The notes beneath the pieces were generated by a model. The model did not search any database. It saw only the letters and a list, made by a program, of their open reading frames with translations, and was not told the origin of the DNA. A program made the position numbers and the translations under genes. From Bacteroidota bacterium (lineage in GTDB: Bacteria > Bacteroidota > Bacteroidia > Chitinophagales > LD1): a stretch of DNA of 64,000 bases. The stretch is from contig CANJZE010000004.1 of NCBI GenBank assembly GCA_947479455.1, forward strand, positions 1-64,000. Direction: 5' to 3'. Of the stretch, positions 6,831 through 16,611 are shown piece by piece; positions within the stretch are counted from its first letter, which is position 1, and each line of letters starts with the position of its first letter.

Positions 6831-9800
6831 ATGAAGAAAATTTACGCGTTGCTGTTTGCATTCCTTTGTTTTTTCGCACCCATTTCGGCACAAATAGCAG
6901 TTACTGCTAACAGTAACGGAAATGCGTTGGCGCAATACCTAGCTGGCAATGGAGTAACCATCAGCAATATTGTCATCAATTGCCCAACCGGTGCTTCGGG
7001 TTTTTTCTCCAATGGACAAAACTCAAGTTTGGGAATGAGTACAGGCATTGTACTAACATCCGGTAGTGTTGATTCTATTTCTGGACCAAACGATTTATCC
7101 TACTCGGGTGCTAACTTATTAACCCCGGGAGATGCTGACCTGGAAAGTTTGACTTCCAGCACAACGCACGATGCTTGCACTCTTGAATTCGACATGCAGG
7201 TGTTAAGCGACAGTGTAGAGTTCAAATATATTTTCGGTTCTGATGAATATCCTGAATATGTTTGTTCTAATTTTAATGATGTGTTCGGATTTTTCATTAG
7301 CGGACCAGGCATTGTTGGTTCACAAAATATTGCTCTCATTCCGGGCACCGCAACTCCTGTTTCCATCAACTCTGTAAACCCGGGGGTTGCCGGGGCTAAT
7401 GCTGGACTTGGAATTTGTACTTCATTGGGATATTCTTCCTACTATAACGCAAATGGCGATGGTGCCACTGCACCACAAAATGCAAATCCATTCTACATAC
7501 AATACGATGGATTTACGACCATACTCACCGCTAAAAAGAAAGGACTTCAACCTTGCCAAACCTATCACTTAAAAATTGGTGTAGCCGATGCTTTTGACGG
7601 TGCTTACGACTCCGGAGTATTTCTTTTGGCCAACAGTTTAACCTCAAATTATATAGCCATTGATTCGGTAGGTACCGATGTGCCCTCAATTACCGATGCC
7701 ATTGAAGGTTGCGTAAACGGGAGAATACGATTGCATCTTCAAGACCCTTTTTCTCAGAATGCAACAGTTCATTTTCAAATTGGCGGAACCGCAATTAACG
7801 GTGTGGATTATATGCACATTGCTGATAGTATTGTTATACCTGCGGGTGATACTACCGTTACTATCAATATAAATCCAATTACCGATGCGTTAGTTGAAGG
7901 CACCGAAACCGTAAAAATTTATTTGCTGCTTGCGTGCAACAATCAACCTTACGATAGTGCGGTATTAAATATTCTTGATTCTATTTCTGTATCAGTAGCC
8001 CCAAATGCAGCTATCTGTACCGGTGACCAAGTACAATTACAGGCTACCGGTGCTACTACCTATTCATGGACTCCGGCTTTAGGTTTATCGGCTACAAATA
8101 TTGCCAACCCTATTGCTACACCAACGATTACTACCGTTTATAAATGTTCTACTACGGTAGGAATTTGTGTTTCGCTTGACTCACTTACTATTACGGTTAT
8201 TCCTCCACCATTTACTGTAAATGCAGGACCCGATTTAGCAAGTTGTGTAAGTCCATCGGTACCATTGAATGCAATTGTTACGGGCACTACTTATAATGGA
8301 AATCCTTTTGTGTATTTATGGACTCCGGCTGCGGGATTAACTAATACCAATACATTAAATCCAACCGCTTCACCCGCCACGCCTACGGCATACATCATTC
8401 AAGTTACCAGTGGAACTTGCGTGCGAAGAGATACTGTAAACGTGGCTATTGGCAATATTCAAATAACCGATACTTCTACCAACGAAACTTGTTATGGTTT
8501 AAATGATGGCACCGCAAGCGTTACTTCGGCTATAGGGGCAAATCCTATTACCTACATTTGGAATACCACAGCTACATCGTCATCGATTGCGAATTTACCG
8601 GGAGGAATTTATACTGTAACGATTACTGATAACGCAGGTTGCTCTACTTCTACTTCATTGAATGTAGCTAGTGCACCTGTGTTTACGGTAAGTGCGGGTA
8701 CTGATGTTATTGATTGTGTAAATCCTTCGGTGCAAATAAATGCTGGAGTAACCGGAAACCCGGTGAACGGAAACCCGTTTGTTTATGCATGGACACCGGC
8801 TTTGGGACTAAGCAGCACCAACACATTAGCTACTAATGCTTCGCCTGCTACTCCTACCAATTATGTAATACAGGTTACTACAGGGCCATGCATAGCCCGT
8901 GATACCGTACGAATTGCTATTGGCAATTTGCAAATTACAAGTTCATCGACCGATGAAACATGTTATGGCTATAGCGATGGAACCGCAAGTACCAACATTA
9001 CTGTTGGCAGCGCACCTTACAATTATTTATGGAACACAACCGATATTACCGCATCGCTCACCGGTTTGCCTGGAGGTAATTACGATGTTACTGTTACTGA
9101 TAATTTTGGATGCACAGCTTCGGCTAGTTTAGTAGTAAATGGAATTTTAACTCCGTTCACTGTAAATGCAGGAACAGATACTATTGAATGTCTAAATCCA
9201 AGTGTTCAACTGAATGCAGTTGTTACCGGTACACCGGTCAATGGAAATCCATTTGTGTATTCATGGACTCCTGCTGCAGGATTGAGTAGCACCAATACGT
9301 TAACTACTACTGCTTCGCCTGCTTCTCCAACCAATTATGAAATATTGATTTCAAGTGGAGTTTGTACCACCCGCGATACGGTGCACGTGGCTATCAGCAG
9401 TATAGCAATTAATACTTCTTCGACCAACGAAACTTGTTTTGGTTTTGCCGATGGAACAGGAAATGTAAATGTGACTGTGGGAGTAGCGCCTTACAATTAT
9501 TTTTGGAGCAATAGTAATCCTACTGCTATGGCTACAGGTTTAAGTGGAGGAACATATTATGTAACCGTGTTAGAAAACTTTGGATGTCGCGCTGTTGATT
9601 CAGTAACTATTGTTGCTGCCAATCAAATTTTATTTACTGCTCCTGTTATTACCGATGTGCTATGCTTTGGAGGAAACACCGGAAACATTTTAGTTAGCGC
9701 AAATGGTGGTGCCGGTGGATTGGCTTACCTATGGAGCAATGGACAAACTACCTCAAACGCCACGGCATTAGTTGCGGGCAGTTATAATCTCACAGTTACC

Positions 9801-11087
9801 GATGTGCGCGCTTGCACAGTAATGCAAACTTACGCAGTAACAGAACCGCAGCTTTTAGCCACTACCACTACAACTACCGATGCGATATGCTATGGTTCGC
9901 CCACTGGTTCCGCTACCACCACCACTACAGGAGGAACACAACCATACACCTACATATGGACAAATTTCGGTGTGTCGAATAGTATTTTGGGATTGACCAT
10001 GGGCCTTTATTCTTGCACTGTTAACGATGCCAATGGTTGTTCGATTACTACTGCAGGGGTAGTTAATGAACCGGCTGATATAACATTTGTAACCACTGCC
10101 GATGCTGTAAAATGCCAAGGCGATGCCAACGGAGTAATTCATGTAGCTGCACAAGGCGGAACGCAACCTTATAACTACTCAGCCACACAAGATGGTTCTA
10201 ATTTTGTGTTTGCTCAAAATGGTGCAATACCAGGGTTAGTTATTGGCGTATACACTGTGATAATTGCCGATAATTTTGGATGCACCAAGGTTGACACGGT
10301 TACTGTTCCCGATGCAACACTTAACTTTTTTGCAACTTCTACCGATTCCACTTCCTGCTATGGAAATGACTACAACGATGGTGCTGCGCACATCATGGCA
10401 TTGTCACTTCAAAACGGTCCATATCAGTATTCAATTGATGGCGGTGTTAGTCAATACTCAGGAGATTTTTATGGGCTTAGTGCGGGCAACCACACTATTA
10501 ACGCGGTAAGTTTCAACGGCTGCGAAAATGATACTACCGTTACCGTGTTAGAACCCCTGCCAATTATTGCTGAAATAAATCCCGATACCGTAGTGTTACC
10601 GCTTGGTGAAAGCAAACCTGTGTTGGTTACTTATCAAAATGCAACTAACCCAAGTTTCAGTTGGACACCCGCAGAAGGATTGAGTTGTATGGATTGCCAA
10701 AACCCGACTGTTAATACTTTTTATCGTGGCGATTATGTAGTTACCGTAAGTATGGTAAACGGAACATCCACCTGTTTTGCTACCGCTACTGTGCATGTGG
10801 ATGTGGAGCCGCACAAACCTTTGTTTATTCCAAATTCGTTTAGCCCGAATGGTGATGGCAACAACGATTTGTTTTTAGTGTTTGGCGAAGACATTAAACA
10901 GGTTGACCTTAAAATTTTTAACCGTTGGGGCGAACTGGTATACAAAACAAATAATCAATTAGCCGGTTGGGATGGTCGATATAAAGGCGAATTACAATCG
11001 CCTCAAGTGTTTACTTACACAGCTAAGATTACTTACCTCAACGATAAAACCGCTGCGCAAAACGGAACGGTAACTTTGATACGATAG
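6831..11087 (+). CDS. Very large T9SS type B cargo: choice-of-anchor L, Calx-beta-like, Ig/PKD-like and SprB repeats
   Basis: 1418 residues from the ATG at 6831, which begins a clean signal peptide ending near ISAQ; more upstream starts in the same frame lack a signal. In order: choice-of-anchor L domain (about 24-275, with PTGASGFF and GIVLTSG); Calx-beta-like domain (about 285-380); an Ig/PKD-like domain; three tandem composite units of about 158 residues (461-932), each an Ig/PKD-like module plus a SprB module; four more SprB modules (about 933-1235); a PKD-like domain; and the type B sorting domain (about 1330-1418: FIPNSFSPNGDGNND, IFNRWGELVY, GWDGRY). Expected to be a Sec- then T9SS-exported surface adhesin or gliding-associated protein. 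The next gene starts 3 bases after its stop. Confidence 0.93.
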   Translation: MKKIYALLFAFLCFFAPISAQIAVTANSNGNALAQYLAGNGVTISNIVINCPTGASGFFSNGQNSSLGMSTGIVLTSGSVDSISGPNDLSYSGANLLTPGDADLESLTSSTTHDACTLEFDMQVLSDSVEFKYIFGSDEYPEYVCSNFNDVFGFFISGPGIVGSQNIALIPGTATPVSINSVNPGVAGANAGLGICTSLGYSSYYNANGDGATAPQNANPFYIQYDGFTTILTAKKKGLQPCQTYHLKIGVADAFDGAYDSGVFLLANSLTSNYIAIDSVGTDVPSITDAIEGCVNGRIRLHLQDPFSQNATVHFQIGGTAINGVDYMHIADSIVIPAGDTTVTININPITDALVEGTETVKIYLLLACNNQPYDSAVLNILDSISVSVAPNAAICTGDQVQLQATGATTYSWTPALGLSATNIANPIATPTITTVYKCSTTVGICVSLDSLTITVIPPPFTVNAGPDLASCVSPSVPLNAIVTGTTYNGNPFVYLWTPAAGLTNTNTLNPTASPATPTAYIIQVTSGTCVRRDTVNVAIGNIQITDTSTNETCYGLNDGTASVTSAIGANPITYIWNTTATSSSIANLPGGIYTVTITDNAGCSTSTSLNVASAPVFTVSAGTDVIDCVNPSVQINAGVTGNPVNGNPFVYAWTPALGLSSTNTLATNASPATPTNYVIQVTTGPCIARDTVRIAIGNLQITSSSTDETCYGYSDGTASTNITVGSAPYNYLWNTTDITASLTGLPGGNYDVTVTDNFGCTASASLVVNGILTPFTVNAGTDTIECLNPSVQLNAVVTGTPVNGNPFVYSWTPAAGLSSTNTLTTTASPASPTNYEILISSGVCTTRDTVHVAISSIAINTSSTNETCFGFADGTGNVNVTVGVAPYNYFWSNSNPTAMATGLSGGTYYVTVLENFGCRAVDSVTIVAANQILFTAPVITDVLCFGGNTGNILVSANGGAGGLAYLWSNGQTTSNATALVAGSYNLTVTDVRACTVMQTYAVTEPQLLATTTTTTDAICYGSPTGSATTTTTGGTQPYTYIWTNFGVSNSILGLTMGLYSCTVNDANGCSITTAGVVNEPADITFVTTADAVKCQGDANGVIHVAAQGGTQPYNYSATQDGSNFVFAQNGAIPGLVIGVYTVIIADNFGCTKVDTVTVPDATLNFFATSTDSTSCYGNDYNDGAAHIMALSLQNGPYQYSIDGGVSQYSGDFYGLSAGNHTINAVSFNGCENDTTVTVLEPLPIIAEINPDTVVLPLGESKPVLVTYQNATNPSFSWTPAEGLSCMDCQNPTVNTFYRGDYVVTVSMVNGTSTCFATATVHVDVEPHKPLFIPNSFSPNGDGNNDLFLVFGEDIKQVDLKIFNRWGELVYKTNNQLAGWDGRYKGELQSPQVFTYTAKITYLNDKTAAQNGTVTLIR
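8211..9626 (+). repeat. Three tandem composite repeats of about 472 bases in the adhesin gene
   Basis: Units begin at 8211, 8682 and 9156, with spacing of 471 and 474 bases. Each encodes FTVxAGxD...C, a NGNPFVY-WTPAxGL block, an RDTV block, then a SprB module with ETCYG/ETCFG and LxGGxYxVTVxxNxGC. This is a coding-level duplication of a two-domain module, not a mobile element. Confidence 0.85.
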
Positions 11088-11090
11088 AAA

Positions 11091-11753
11091 ATGAAAGGCG
11101 GCATCAAAACAGGATTACTTCTTTTGATTGCTTTTTCAATCACTGCTTTTGTTCAGCAAAATAACTCTGCTGCAATAAAAGGCAAGTTGAAACGCGTTGA
11201 CCTCTACTTAAGCGGAACGCACGAAGATTATTTCTACGATGATTACGGAAGACTGTCGGATGTTCAGTTACCCTATGGCAAGCATTACACTTATACCTAT
11301 TCTGGAAATTCAGTTTTTGTAGAACACATTGATCCTGCATACGGAAATTACTACGATACACTTATAATGAAAACTTACGGTTTGGTAGATAGTATATTGG
11401 GCGAAAGCAGATTCTGGACATATGACTATGATATAAAGGGTAATTTAACTTCTAAAAACTATGTGCCTCTTCGTGGCAAAAAACGAAAACCCGGCAGAGA
11501 CCAATTTCACTATTACTACGATTACTATTCTGAAAAATGGGATTCCGCTAGTGCTGATATGTTTGCCTGTGGTTGCGCAAATAGAGGCGGAAGGAATTTG
11601 ATGAAGCGGTTTATTGGAATAGATACTAAAGGTGATACGACAGTATATTTTACGTATAAGTATTACTTCGATAAAGAAGAAAAGGTAAAAACTCGAACCA
11701 AATATTATAGAACCGGGCAGTTGTATGATTCATTGGGATTCTCTTATTACTGA
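11091..11753 (+). CDS. Exported protein of unknown function with a YD-like motif
   Basis: 220 residues with an N-terminal hydrophobic signal (about 5-22) and no lipobox. The mature part is rich in Tyr, Asp and Lys, and contains YFYDDYGRLSDVQLPYGK, which resembles a single YD/RHS repeat, and later YYDYYSEKWD. A CGCANRGGRN piece is near residue 162. Function unknown. It starts 3 bases after the large T9SS cargo, so it is very likely in the same transcript. It may be a partner or only a passenger. Confidence 0.75.
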   Translation: MKGGIKTGLLLLIAFSITAFVQQNNSAAIKGKLKRVDLYLSGTHEDYFYDDYGRLSDVQLPYGKHYTYTYSGNSVFVEHIDPAYGNYYDTLIMKTYGLVDSILGESRFWTYDYDIKGNLTSKNYVPLRGKKRKPGRDQFHYYYDYYSEKWDSASADMFACGCANRGGRNLMKRFIGIDTKGDTTVYFTYKYYFDKEEKVKTRTKYYRTGQLYDSLGFSYY

Positions 11754-11843
11754 CATCCTTTAAAACAATTCAGCCCCCCGATTAAACCTTTTGCATTCGT
11801 TGCGGTCGCAGGAAAGATTCATCACTAAAAAAACAATTACACT

Positions 11844-12275
11844 ATGAAAAATTATCTGAGTTTATTCCTGCTTGTTGCATTTGCTTCTATCGTTACTACA
11901 TCGTGTTATAAAGAAAACAACGAGGTGATTAAAACCATCAACGTTTCGCTAGAGCCTAACGAAGCATACACATACAACATTCCTGCGGTAGGTGATGCCG
12001 ATGATAAATTTGAAATAGCAAAACAAGCAAGTCATTATTTGAATAGCACCCTTGCCGTGGATGCAACGAACGCGGCTACATTTAATTACACACCTGCCGA
12101 AAATTACGAAGGTAATGATGAAGTACAAGTGAAGAATGTTGAACAGCACCAACAAGGCGGTTCAACACCACCTCCTCATCGCGGTGGCGGAAACTGTCAA
12201 GGTAAACGTCATGAAAATGATGAGGTTACTTACATCTTCAAGATTACTATTCAAACAACCAATAAGCCCGGATAA
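11844..12275 (+). CDS. Small lipoprotein of unknown function
   Basis: 143 residues. The signal peptide has the lipobox VTTSC (Cys at about residue 21). The mature part has NEAYTYNIPAVGDADD and TFNYTPAENYEGNDEVQV, which resembles the end of a bacterial Ig/cadherin-like domain, then a Gln/Gly/Pro/His-rich stretch (QQGGSTPPPHRGGGN) before VTYIFKITI. I do not recognise a family. It is followed by a strong terminator. Confidence 0.75.
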   Translation: MKNYLSLFLLVAFASIVTTSCYKENNEVIKTINVSLEPNEAYTYNIPAVGDADDKFEIAKQASHYLNSTLAVDATNAATFNYTPAENYEGNDEVQVKNVEQHQQGGSTPPPHRGGGNCQGKRHENDEVTYIFKITIQTTNKPG

Positions 12276-12300
12276 TTTATTCTTAAAAGAACATTTTACA

Positions 12301-12330
12301 AAAGGTCGGCCGCTGCCGACCTTTTGTTTT
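12301..12330 (+). terminator. Terminator after the small lipoprotein gene
   Basis: AAAGGTCGG / CCGACCTTT stem with a 6-base loop and a T-rich tail, 25 bases past the stop. It ends the transcript that includes the large cargo and precedes waaA. Confidence 0.85.
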
Positions 12331-12359
12331 TATATGCTTTCACCTTTGCGTTTCTAATT

Positions 12360-12367
12360 TACATTTG
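12360..12367 (+). promoter_or_regulatory. Possible -7 box TACATTTG just before waaA
   Basis: A perfect match to TAnnTTTG, 6 bases before the waaA ATG at 12374. No TTG was found at the expected 17-23 bases upstream. If used, the transcript would begin almost at the ATG (a leaderless or near-leaderless message). Confidence 0.35.
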
Positions 12368-12373
12368 TTGCAA

Positions 12374-13594
12374 ATGCAAGTTCTTATCTACGATCTCGTC
12401 CTATTCTTTTACCGCTTTGGAATTTTGCTGGCATCTCTATTTAACGCAAAGGCAAAACTGTGGGTAGAAGGAAGAAATCATTGGCAAAACAAACTTTCAA
12501 ATTTTCAATGGGGGAAAAACAAAAGGATTTGGATTCATTGTTCATCGCTCGGTGAATTTGAACAAGCCCGACCTTTGATAGAAAAACTTAAATCACAAGA
12601 ACCACAAGCACAAATCATTCTCACCTTCTTCTCTCCTTCGGGTTATGAAATTCGAAAGAATTACGAGCATACCGATGCAGTCATGTATCTACCACATGAT
12701 ACTAAAACAAACGCAAAAGCATTTCTTGATTTAATAAAACCCGATGTGGCTTTGTTTGTGAAATACGAATTCTGGTTTCATTATTTAGATGCATTGAAGA
12801 AGCGTAATATTCCAACTGTTCTTTTCTCTTCGGTTTTTAGAAAGGAGCAATTGTTTTTCAAATGGTATGGAGAGTTCTTTCGTAACATGCTTCAGCTGTT
12901 CTCTAAAATATTTGTGCAGAACGAAAATTCAAAACTGTTGCTGCAATCTATTTCCGTTGCATCAGAGGTCAGTTTTGATACTAGGTTCGACCGCGTGTAT
13001 CAAGTAGCGCAAAACAGAACGCAATTTCCATTGATAGATAAGTTCAAAGGCAATTCAAAGGTTTTAATTGCAGGAAGCACCTGGCAAAAGGATGAAGAAT
13101 TGTTGGTTCAACTTATTAATAAAAATATTTTAAGCGATTACAAATTCATCATCGCACTTCATGATATTGATTTAAAAAGAATAGCTGACCTACAAAATAA
13201 GTTGAGCGCTAAATCAGTTTTACTTTCAAAGTTGAACAACGAAAATACTTCAACTGCACAAATCATTTTTGTTGACAGTATAGGTAGTTTGAGTTCGCTT
13301 TATGCTTATGCCGAAATTGCATACGTAGGCGGAGGATTCAATGCAGGCATTCATAATGTGCTGGAGGCTGTGGTGTATAATACCCCTGTAATCTTCGGAC
13401 CTCATTACTACAAGAGCGAAGAAGCAAAAGACTTACTTGCACTTGGCGAAGCGTTTAGTATTTCTTCATTTACAGAATTAAAGACTGCGTTTCAAACTGC
13501 TTCTACAAAAACTAATTGTGCAAGTAGAAAGTATGTGGAAGAAAGGTTGGGTGGAACAGAAAAGGTGATTGCTTATTTAGGTATTCTCTGTTAA
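12374..13594 (+). CDS. waaA: 3-deoxy-D-manno-octulosonic acid (Kdo) transferase
   Basis: 406 residues of glycosyltransferase family 30. It transfers Kdo from CMP-Kdo to lipid A precursor at the cytoplasmic face of the inner membrane, in LPS core assembly. Seen: an N-terminal hydrophobic anchor (about 5-24), the GSLGEFEQARPL motif, LTFFSPSGYE, KYEFWFHYL, FDTRFDRV, AGSTWQKDEELL and the C-terminal AYVGGGFNAGIHNVLEA motif with the FGPHYYKSEEA block. The length is usual. I start at the ATG at 12374 rather than upstream TTG codons. Its stop overlaps the end of the convergent lipoprotein gene by 4 bases. Confidence 0.95.
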   Translation: MQVLIYDLVLFFYRFGILLASLFNAKAKLWVEGRNHWQNKLSNFQWGKNKRIWIHCSSLGEFEQARPLIEKLKSQEPQAQIILTFFSPSGYEIRKNYEHTDAVMYLPHDTKTNAKAFLDLIKPDVALFVKYEFWFHYLDALKKRNIPTVLFSSVFRKEQLFFKWYGEFFRNMLQLFSKIFVQNENSKLLLQSISVASEVSFDTRFDRVYQVAQNRTQFPLIDKFKGNSKVLIAGSTWQKDEELLVQLINKNILSDYKFIIALHDIDLKRIADLQNKLSAKSVLLSKLNNENTSTAQIIFVDSIGSLSSLYAYAEIAYVGGGFNAGIHNVLEAVVYNTPVIFGPHYYKSEEAKDLLALGEAFSISSFTELKTAFQTASTKTNCASRKYVEERLGGTEKVIAYLGILC

Positions 13595-13914
13595 GGATTC
13601 ACCCTTATCCTTTTTGTTACCGATGAACTCTTGTTACCGTTGGTAACAAAAAGATTCACTTTAACATAACCGGTATCATAAAACGTTTTGATTACTACCT
13701 CGCCAAACTCAATAGAATCACCGGTTTCATAAAACTCCCAGTAAAAAGAATTGCCATTGCGGGTGCAAAAGGAGGAGAAGGTTACAGGAGTATTTACATG
13801 AACGCTGTCTTCTTCCGGATTTGTTACAAAACATGGCAAAGGCGTTTTGCTGCATGACGACTCAAAAACTATTAAGCAAACCGAAAAGAAAATAGGGGCT
13901 GCAATTCTTCTCAT
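13591..13914 (-). CDS. Small PKD-like lipoprotein
   Basis: 107 residues. The signal peptide has the lipobox ESSC (Cys21). The mature part resembles one PKD/Ig-like domain: VTFSSFC, SFYWEFYETGDSIEFGE, TFYDTGYVKVNLFVTNG, SSVTKRI. It starts one base after the tyrS stop, so it is the second gene of a tyrS transcript. Binding partner and role unknown. Confidence 0.75.
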   Translation of the reverse strand: MRRIAAPIFFSVCLIVFESSCSKTPLPCFVTNPEEDSVHVNTPVTFSSFCTRNGNSFYWEFYETGDSIEFGEVVIKTFYDTGYVKVNLFVTNGNKSSSVTKRIRVNP

Positions 13915-15195
13915 TTATTCAGCTATAACTAAGTAATAGTTCTTTTTACCTTTTTGCACCAGCAAATATTTACCATGAAGTAAATCGAATGTGGTGAACT
14001 TCTTTTCAAGATTCAATTTTTCTTTATTGGCACTTACGCCATTTCCCTGTATCATTTTTTTTGCTTCTCCTTTCGATAGAAAAATTGCGGCCTTCTCTCC
14101 TACTAAACTCACGGCATCAACACCCTGGTCAAAAAGATGTTTGCTCACCTTAAAAGTTATATCAGCATCAAACGCGTCTTCTATTTCTTCGTTGTTTAAT
14201 TTTTTAAAATCTTCGAATGACGAACCGAAAAGAATAGCCGTAGTTTCTTGCGCAAGCATTAATAGTTCAGACGAGTGAACACGAGCGGTAACTTCTTCCG
14301 CTAAAGCTTTTTGCAACAAGCGTAAGTGTGGTGCATCGCTGTGTTGTTTTTCAAGAGCTTCAATTTCTTCTTTACTCTTCATTGAAAAAATACGCATATA
14401 ATTAGGTGCGTCCTCATCGGCTGAGTTCAACAAAAATTGATAAAACTTGTAGGGAGATGTTTTTTGGGGATCAAGCCATATGTTTCCCTTTTCACTTTTA
14501 CCAAACTTTGTTCCATCAGCTTTCTTAATTAAAGGTGTGGTAATGGCAAATGCTTCACCTTTTCCAATTCGCTTAATTAACTCGCTACCGGTAACTATAT
14601 TTCCCCATTGGTCACTGCCACCCATTTGCAGTTTCACCTTCTTGTTCTTCCATAGCCAATAAAAATCGTAACCTTGAATTAATTGGTAAGAAAACTCAGT
14701 GTAGCTCATTCCTTCTTCCGAATTCAATCTCAACTTCACACTCTCCTTCGACATCATGTAATTTACCATAATGCGCTTACCTACTTCGCGATAGAATTGC
14801 AAAAGCTCATATCCTTTGAACCAGTCATAATTGTTTACAATTTCGGCAGCATTACCTCCCGTAAAATCAAGAAATTTTTCAAGCTGCTTTTTAATTCCGT
14901 TCAAATTTTGTTGCAATACTTCTTCTGTCAGAATTTCTCTTTCAGTTGTTTTACCCGAAGGGTCACCCACCATTCCTGTTGCTCCACCAACAACAGCAAT
15001 AGGTTTATGACCACATCGTTGAAAATGCAATAGCGTCATAACCGGCATTAAACTTCCAAGATGAAGCGAATCGGCTGTAGGATCAAAACCTATATAACCA
15101 CTCACCGTTTCTTTGTTGAGTAATTCCTCCGTACCAGGCATAATGTCGTGGAGCATATTTCTCCAACGAAGTTCTTCAATAAAATTTTTAGTCAT
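13915..15195 (-). CDS. tyrS: Tyrosyl-tRNA synthetase
   Basis: 426 residues from the ATG at 15195; an upstream Met at 15219 would only add a non-conserved extension. A class I synthetase that charges tRNA-Tyr in the cytoplasm. Seen: [17 protein letters not shown] with the HIGH-type HLGS, the tyrosine-binding [21 protein letters not shown] and [11 protein letters not shown], the KMSKS-type KFGKS, and a C-terminal S4 RNA-binding domain (about 360-426). The length matches the family. No T-box-like structure was noticed upstream. Confidence 0.97.
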   Translation of the reverse strand: MTKNFIEELRWRNMLHDIMPGTEELLNKETVSGYIGFDPTADSLHLGSLMPVMTLLHFQRCGHKPIAVVGGATGMVGDPSGKTTEREILTEEVLQQNLNGIKKQLEKFLDFTGGNAAEIVNNYDWFKGYELLQFYREVGKRIMVNYMMSKESVKLRLNSEEGMSYTEFSYQLIQGYDFYWLWKNKKVKLQMGGSDQWGNIVTGSELIKRIGKGEAFAITTPLIKKADGTKFGKSEKGNIWLDPQKTSPYKFYQFLLNSADEDAPNYMRIFSMKSKEEIEALEKQHSDAPHLRLLQKALAEEVTARVHSSELLMLAQETTAILFGSSFEDFKKLNNEEIEDAFDADITFKVSKHLFDQGVDAVSLVGEKAAIFLSKGEAKKMIQGNGVSANKEKLNLEKKFTTFDLLHGKYLLVQKGKKNYYLVIAE

Positions 15196-15282
15196 AATAC
15201 TTTCAGTAGGCAATTTCAAAATAATAACAAAGCGAATATCGAAACTGTAAGCACAATGTCAATTTACAAAAACAGTTCAATC

Positions 15283-15927
15283 TCAATAAAACAAATGTTC
15301 CTGTTTAATAGGGTCCAACTTTTCTACACTATCGGTTTGCTGATGCTCGTTCCCAATTTGACTGTAATGATATTTTACGATGTACGACACTTTGGTTTTG
15401 CCGTTATCTTTCATAAAAAATTTAATGGAGGTGTCAATAACCGTAAAGCGCTTTACTTTTCTGTAGATAACTGTAGTGCAAGGCTTGGCATAAATATATA
15501 CGTTAGGCAACTCGCCTCCTTGCATAATACCGGCCGGCTGAATTTTAATAGCATCTAAACGCTTATCTTGAAGTTCTAAATAACGCCATGGAAATTTGGT
15601 ATCGCTTTTCATTCCGTGAAACGAATCGTTCACATGTCCTATTTCCACTTTCACATTTTCATGAAACTCATAAAAGTATCCTGCGCTTGAAGCATCGGGC
15701 ACTTCCATATATCTGCTTAAAAAAAAATGGTCGAGGGCATTATTCCCCGACAAAGTACGCACTGAGTCGGCAATATTTTTTGCCACAGAAAAACCAATTT
15801 CATAGGCGTTCATAGAATCCTTATACAGTTGCAGGCGAGGGTCTCTGTAATCTTCTACATAAAGCGTATCGGAAGAATACACATTGCTAAAGAAAAAACA
15901 GGCAACCAATAGTGATAAGTATTTCAT
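15283..15927 (-). CDS. Exported protein of unknown function
   Basis: 214 residues with a signal peptide (about 1-18, cleavage near VYSSD) and no lipobox. The mature part is acidic to neutral and has no motif I recognise; segments such as DHFFLSRYMEVP, GMKSDTKFPWRYLELQDKRLDAIKIQPAG and VYIYAKPCTTVIY stand out. It lies upstream of tyrS on the same strand but about 90 bases away, so co-transcription is possible, not shown. Confidence 0.7.
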   Translation of the reverse strand: MKYLSLLVACFFFSNVYSSDTLYVEDYRDPRLQLYKDSMNAYEIGFSVAKNIADSVRTLSGNNALDHFFLSRYMEVPDASSAGYFYEFHENVKVEIGHVNDSFHGMKSDTKFPWRYLELQDKRLDAIKIQPAGIMQGGELPNVYIYAKPCTTVIYRKVKRFTVIDTSIKFFMKDNGKTKVSYIVKYHYSQIGNEHQQTDSVEKLDPIKQEHLFY

Positions 15928-16042
15928 TAGAATGTCTACTCTTATTTATTTTTTACTGCGTAAAGCAAATGATTTACCCAATAGAGAAAAGGTGACATGT
16001 AAACACAACCACTGTGAATTGATTGCCGACAGGCTAAAAACA

Positions 16043-16074
16043 AAAACAGCCGAAAGAAATTCTCCGGCTGTTTT
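16043..16074 (-). terminator. Terminator of the 129-residue exported-protein gene
   Basis: AAAACAGCCG / CGGCTGTTTT stem with a 12-base loop, then TTTTTGTTTTT-like sequence on the minus strand. It lies about 50 bases past the stop at 16122. Confidence 0.75.
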
Positions 16075-16121
16075 GATTTTGTATAACGTAGTCTAAGGTC
16101 TAAAATTCATTTCGCAAAATA

Positions 16122-16511
16122 CTATCTCCCCGAAATTCCATTGGCAGAAGCGTTCACTTCAACCGAACTAACACCTGGTTTAATCATGGTGCATGCCATT
16201 GGTTTTTTTTCGTTAGTCATTAAACATACTACTTCATTTTCGTGCAAGTAAAGTTTGTTTAGGCTCAGTCCTCCAAAAACATTCACTTTAGGCTCGCGAA
16301 TATTTTCTTTTGGTCCACCAAAAATAACTACCGATTTCTCCGCGGTGTTTTTAACCGTAATAACTATTTCCTTGCCTACTACTGCCGTTGCAGGTGCATT
16401 CGGTTTTTCCATAGCTGGAGTTAGACTGGCTTCGGTATTTTGAGCAAAGACGACTGGCGCAAAAGCGAAAGCGAAGGCCGCCATCAACAAGGTTGTTTTT
16501 AAGTTTTTCAT
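16122..16511 (-). CDS. Small exported protein of unknown function
   Basis: 129 residues. A signal peptide rich in Ala and Phe ends in FAQ (about residue 24). The mature part has a beta-rich look (EIVITVKNTAEKSVVIFGG, KVNVFGGLSLNKLYLHENEVVCLM, SSVEVNASANG). Two Cys in the mature part may form a disulphide. No family recognised. It is transcribed away from the DnaA-box region and has its own terminator. Confidence 0.75.
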   Translation of the reverse strand: MKNLKTTLLMAAFAFAFAPVVFAQNTEASLTPAMEKPNAPATAVVGKEIVITVKNTAEKSVVIFGGPKENIREPKVNVFGGLSLNKLYLHENEVVCLMTNEKKPMACTMIKPGVSSVEVNASANGISGR

Positions 16512-16611
16512 AACGTTTGTTTTTTAAATGATTCAATACTTACTTAGGATACTTCTTTGCCGGTTGACTTTTCGTGATTTTGATTGGTTCGGAATCGCGC
16601 GGCTTAGTTGC

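Noticed and set aside
8211-11087. Regular repeats that could be taken for a CRISPR array or satellite DNA
   Set aside because: The repeats are in frame, about 225-475 bases long, and translate into Ig/PKD-like and SprB modules of one secreted protein; there are no short identical direct repeats with unique spacers.
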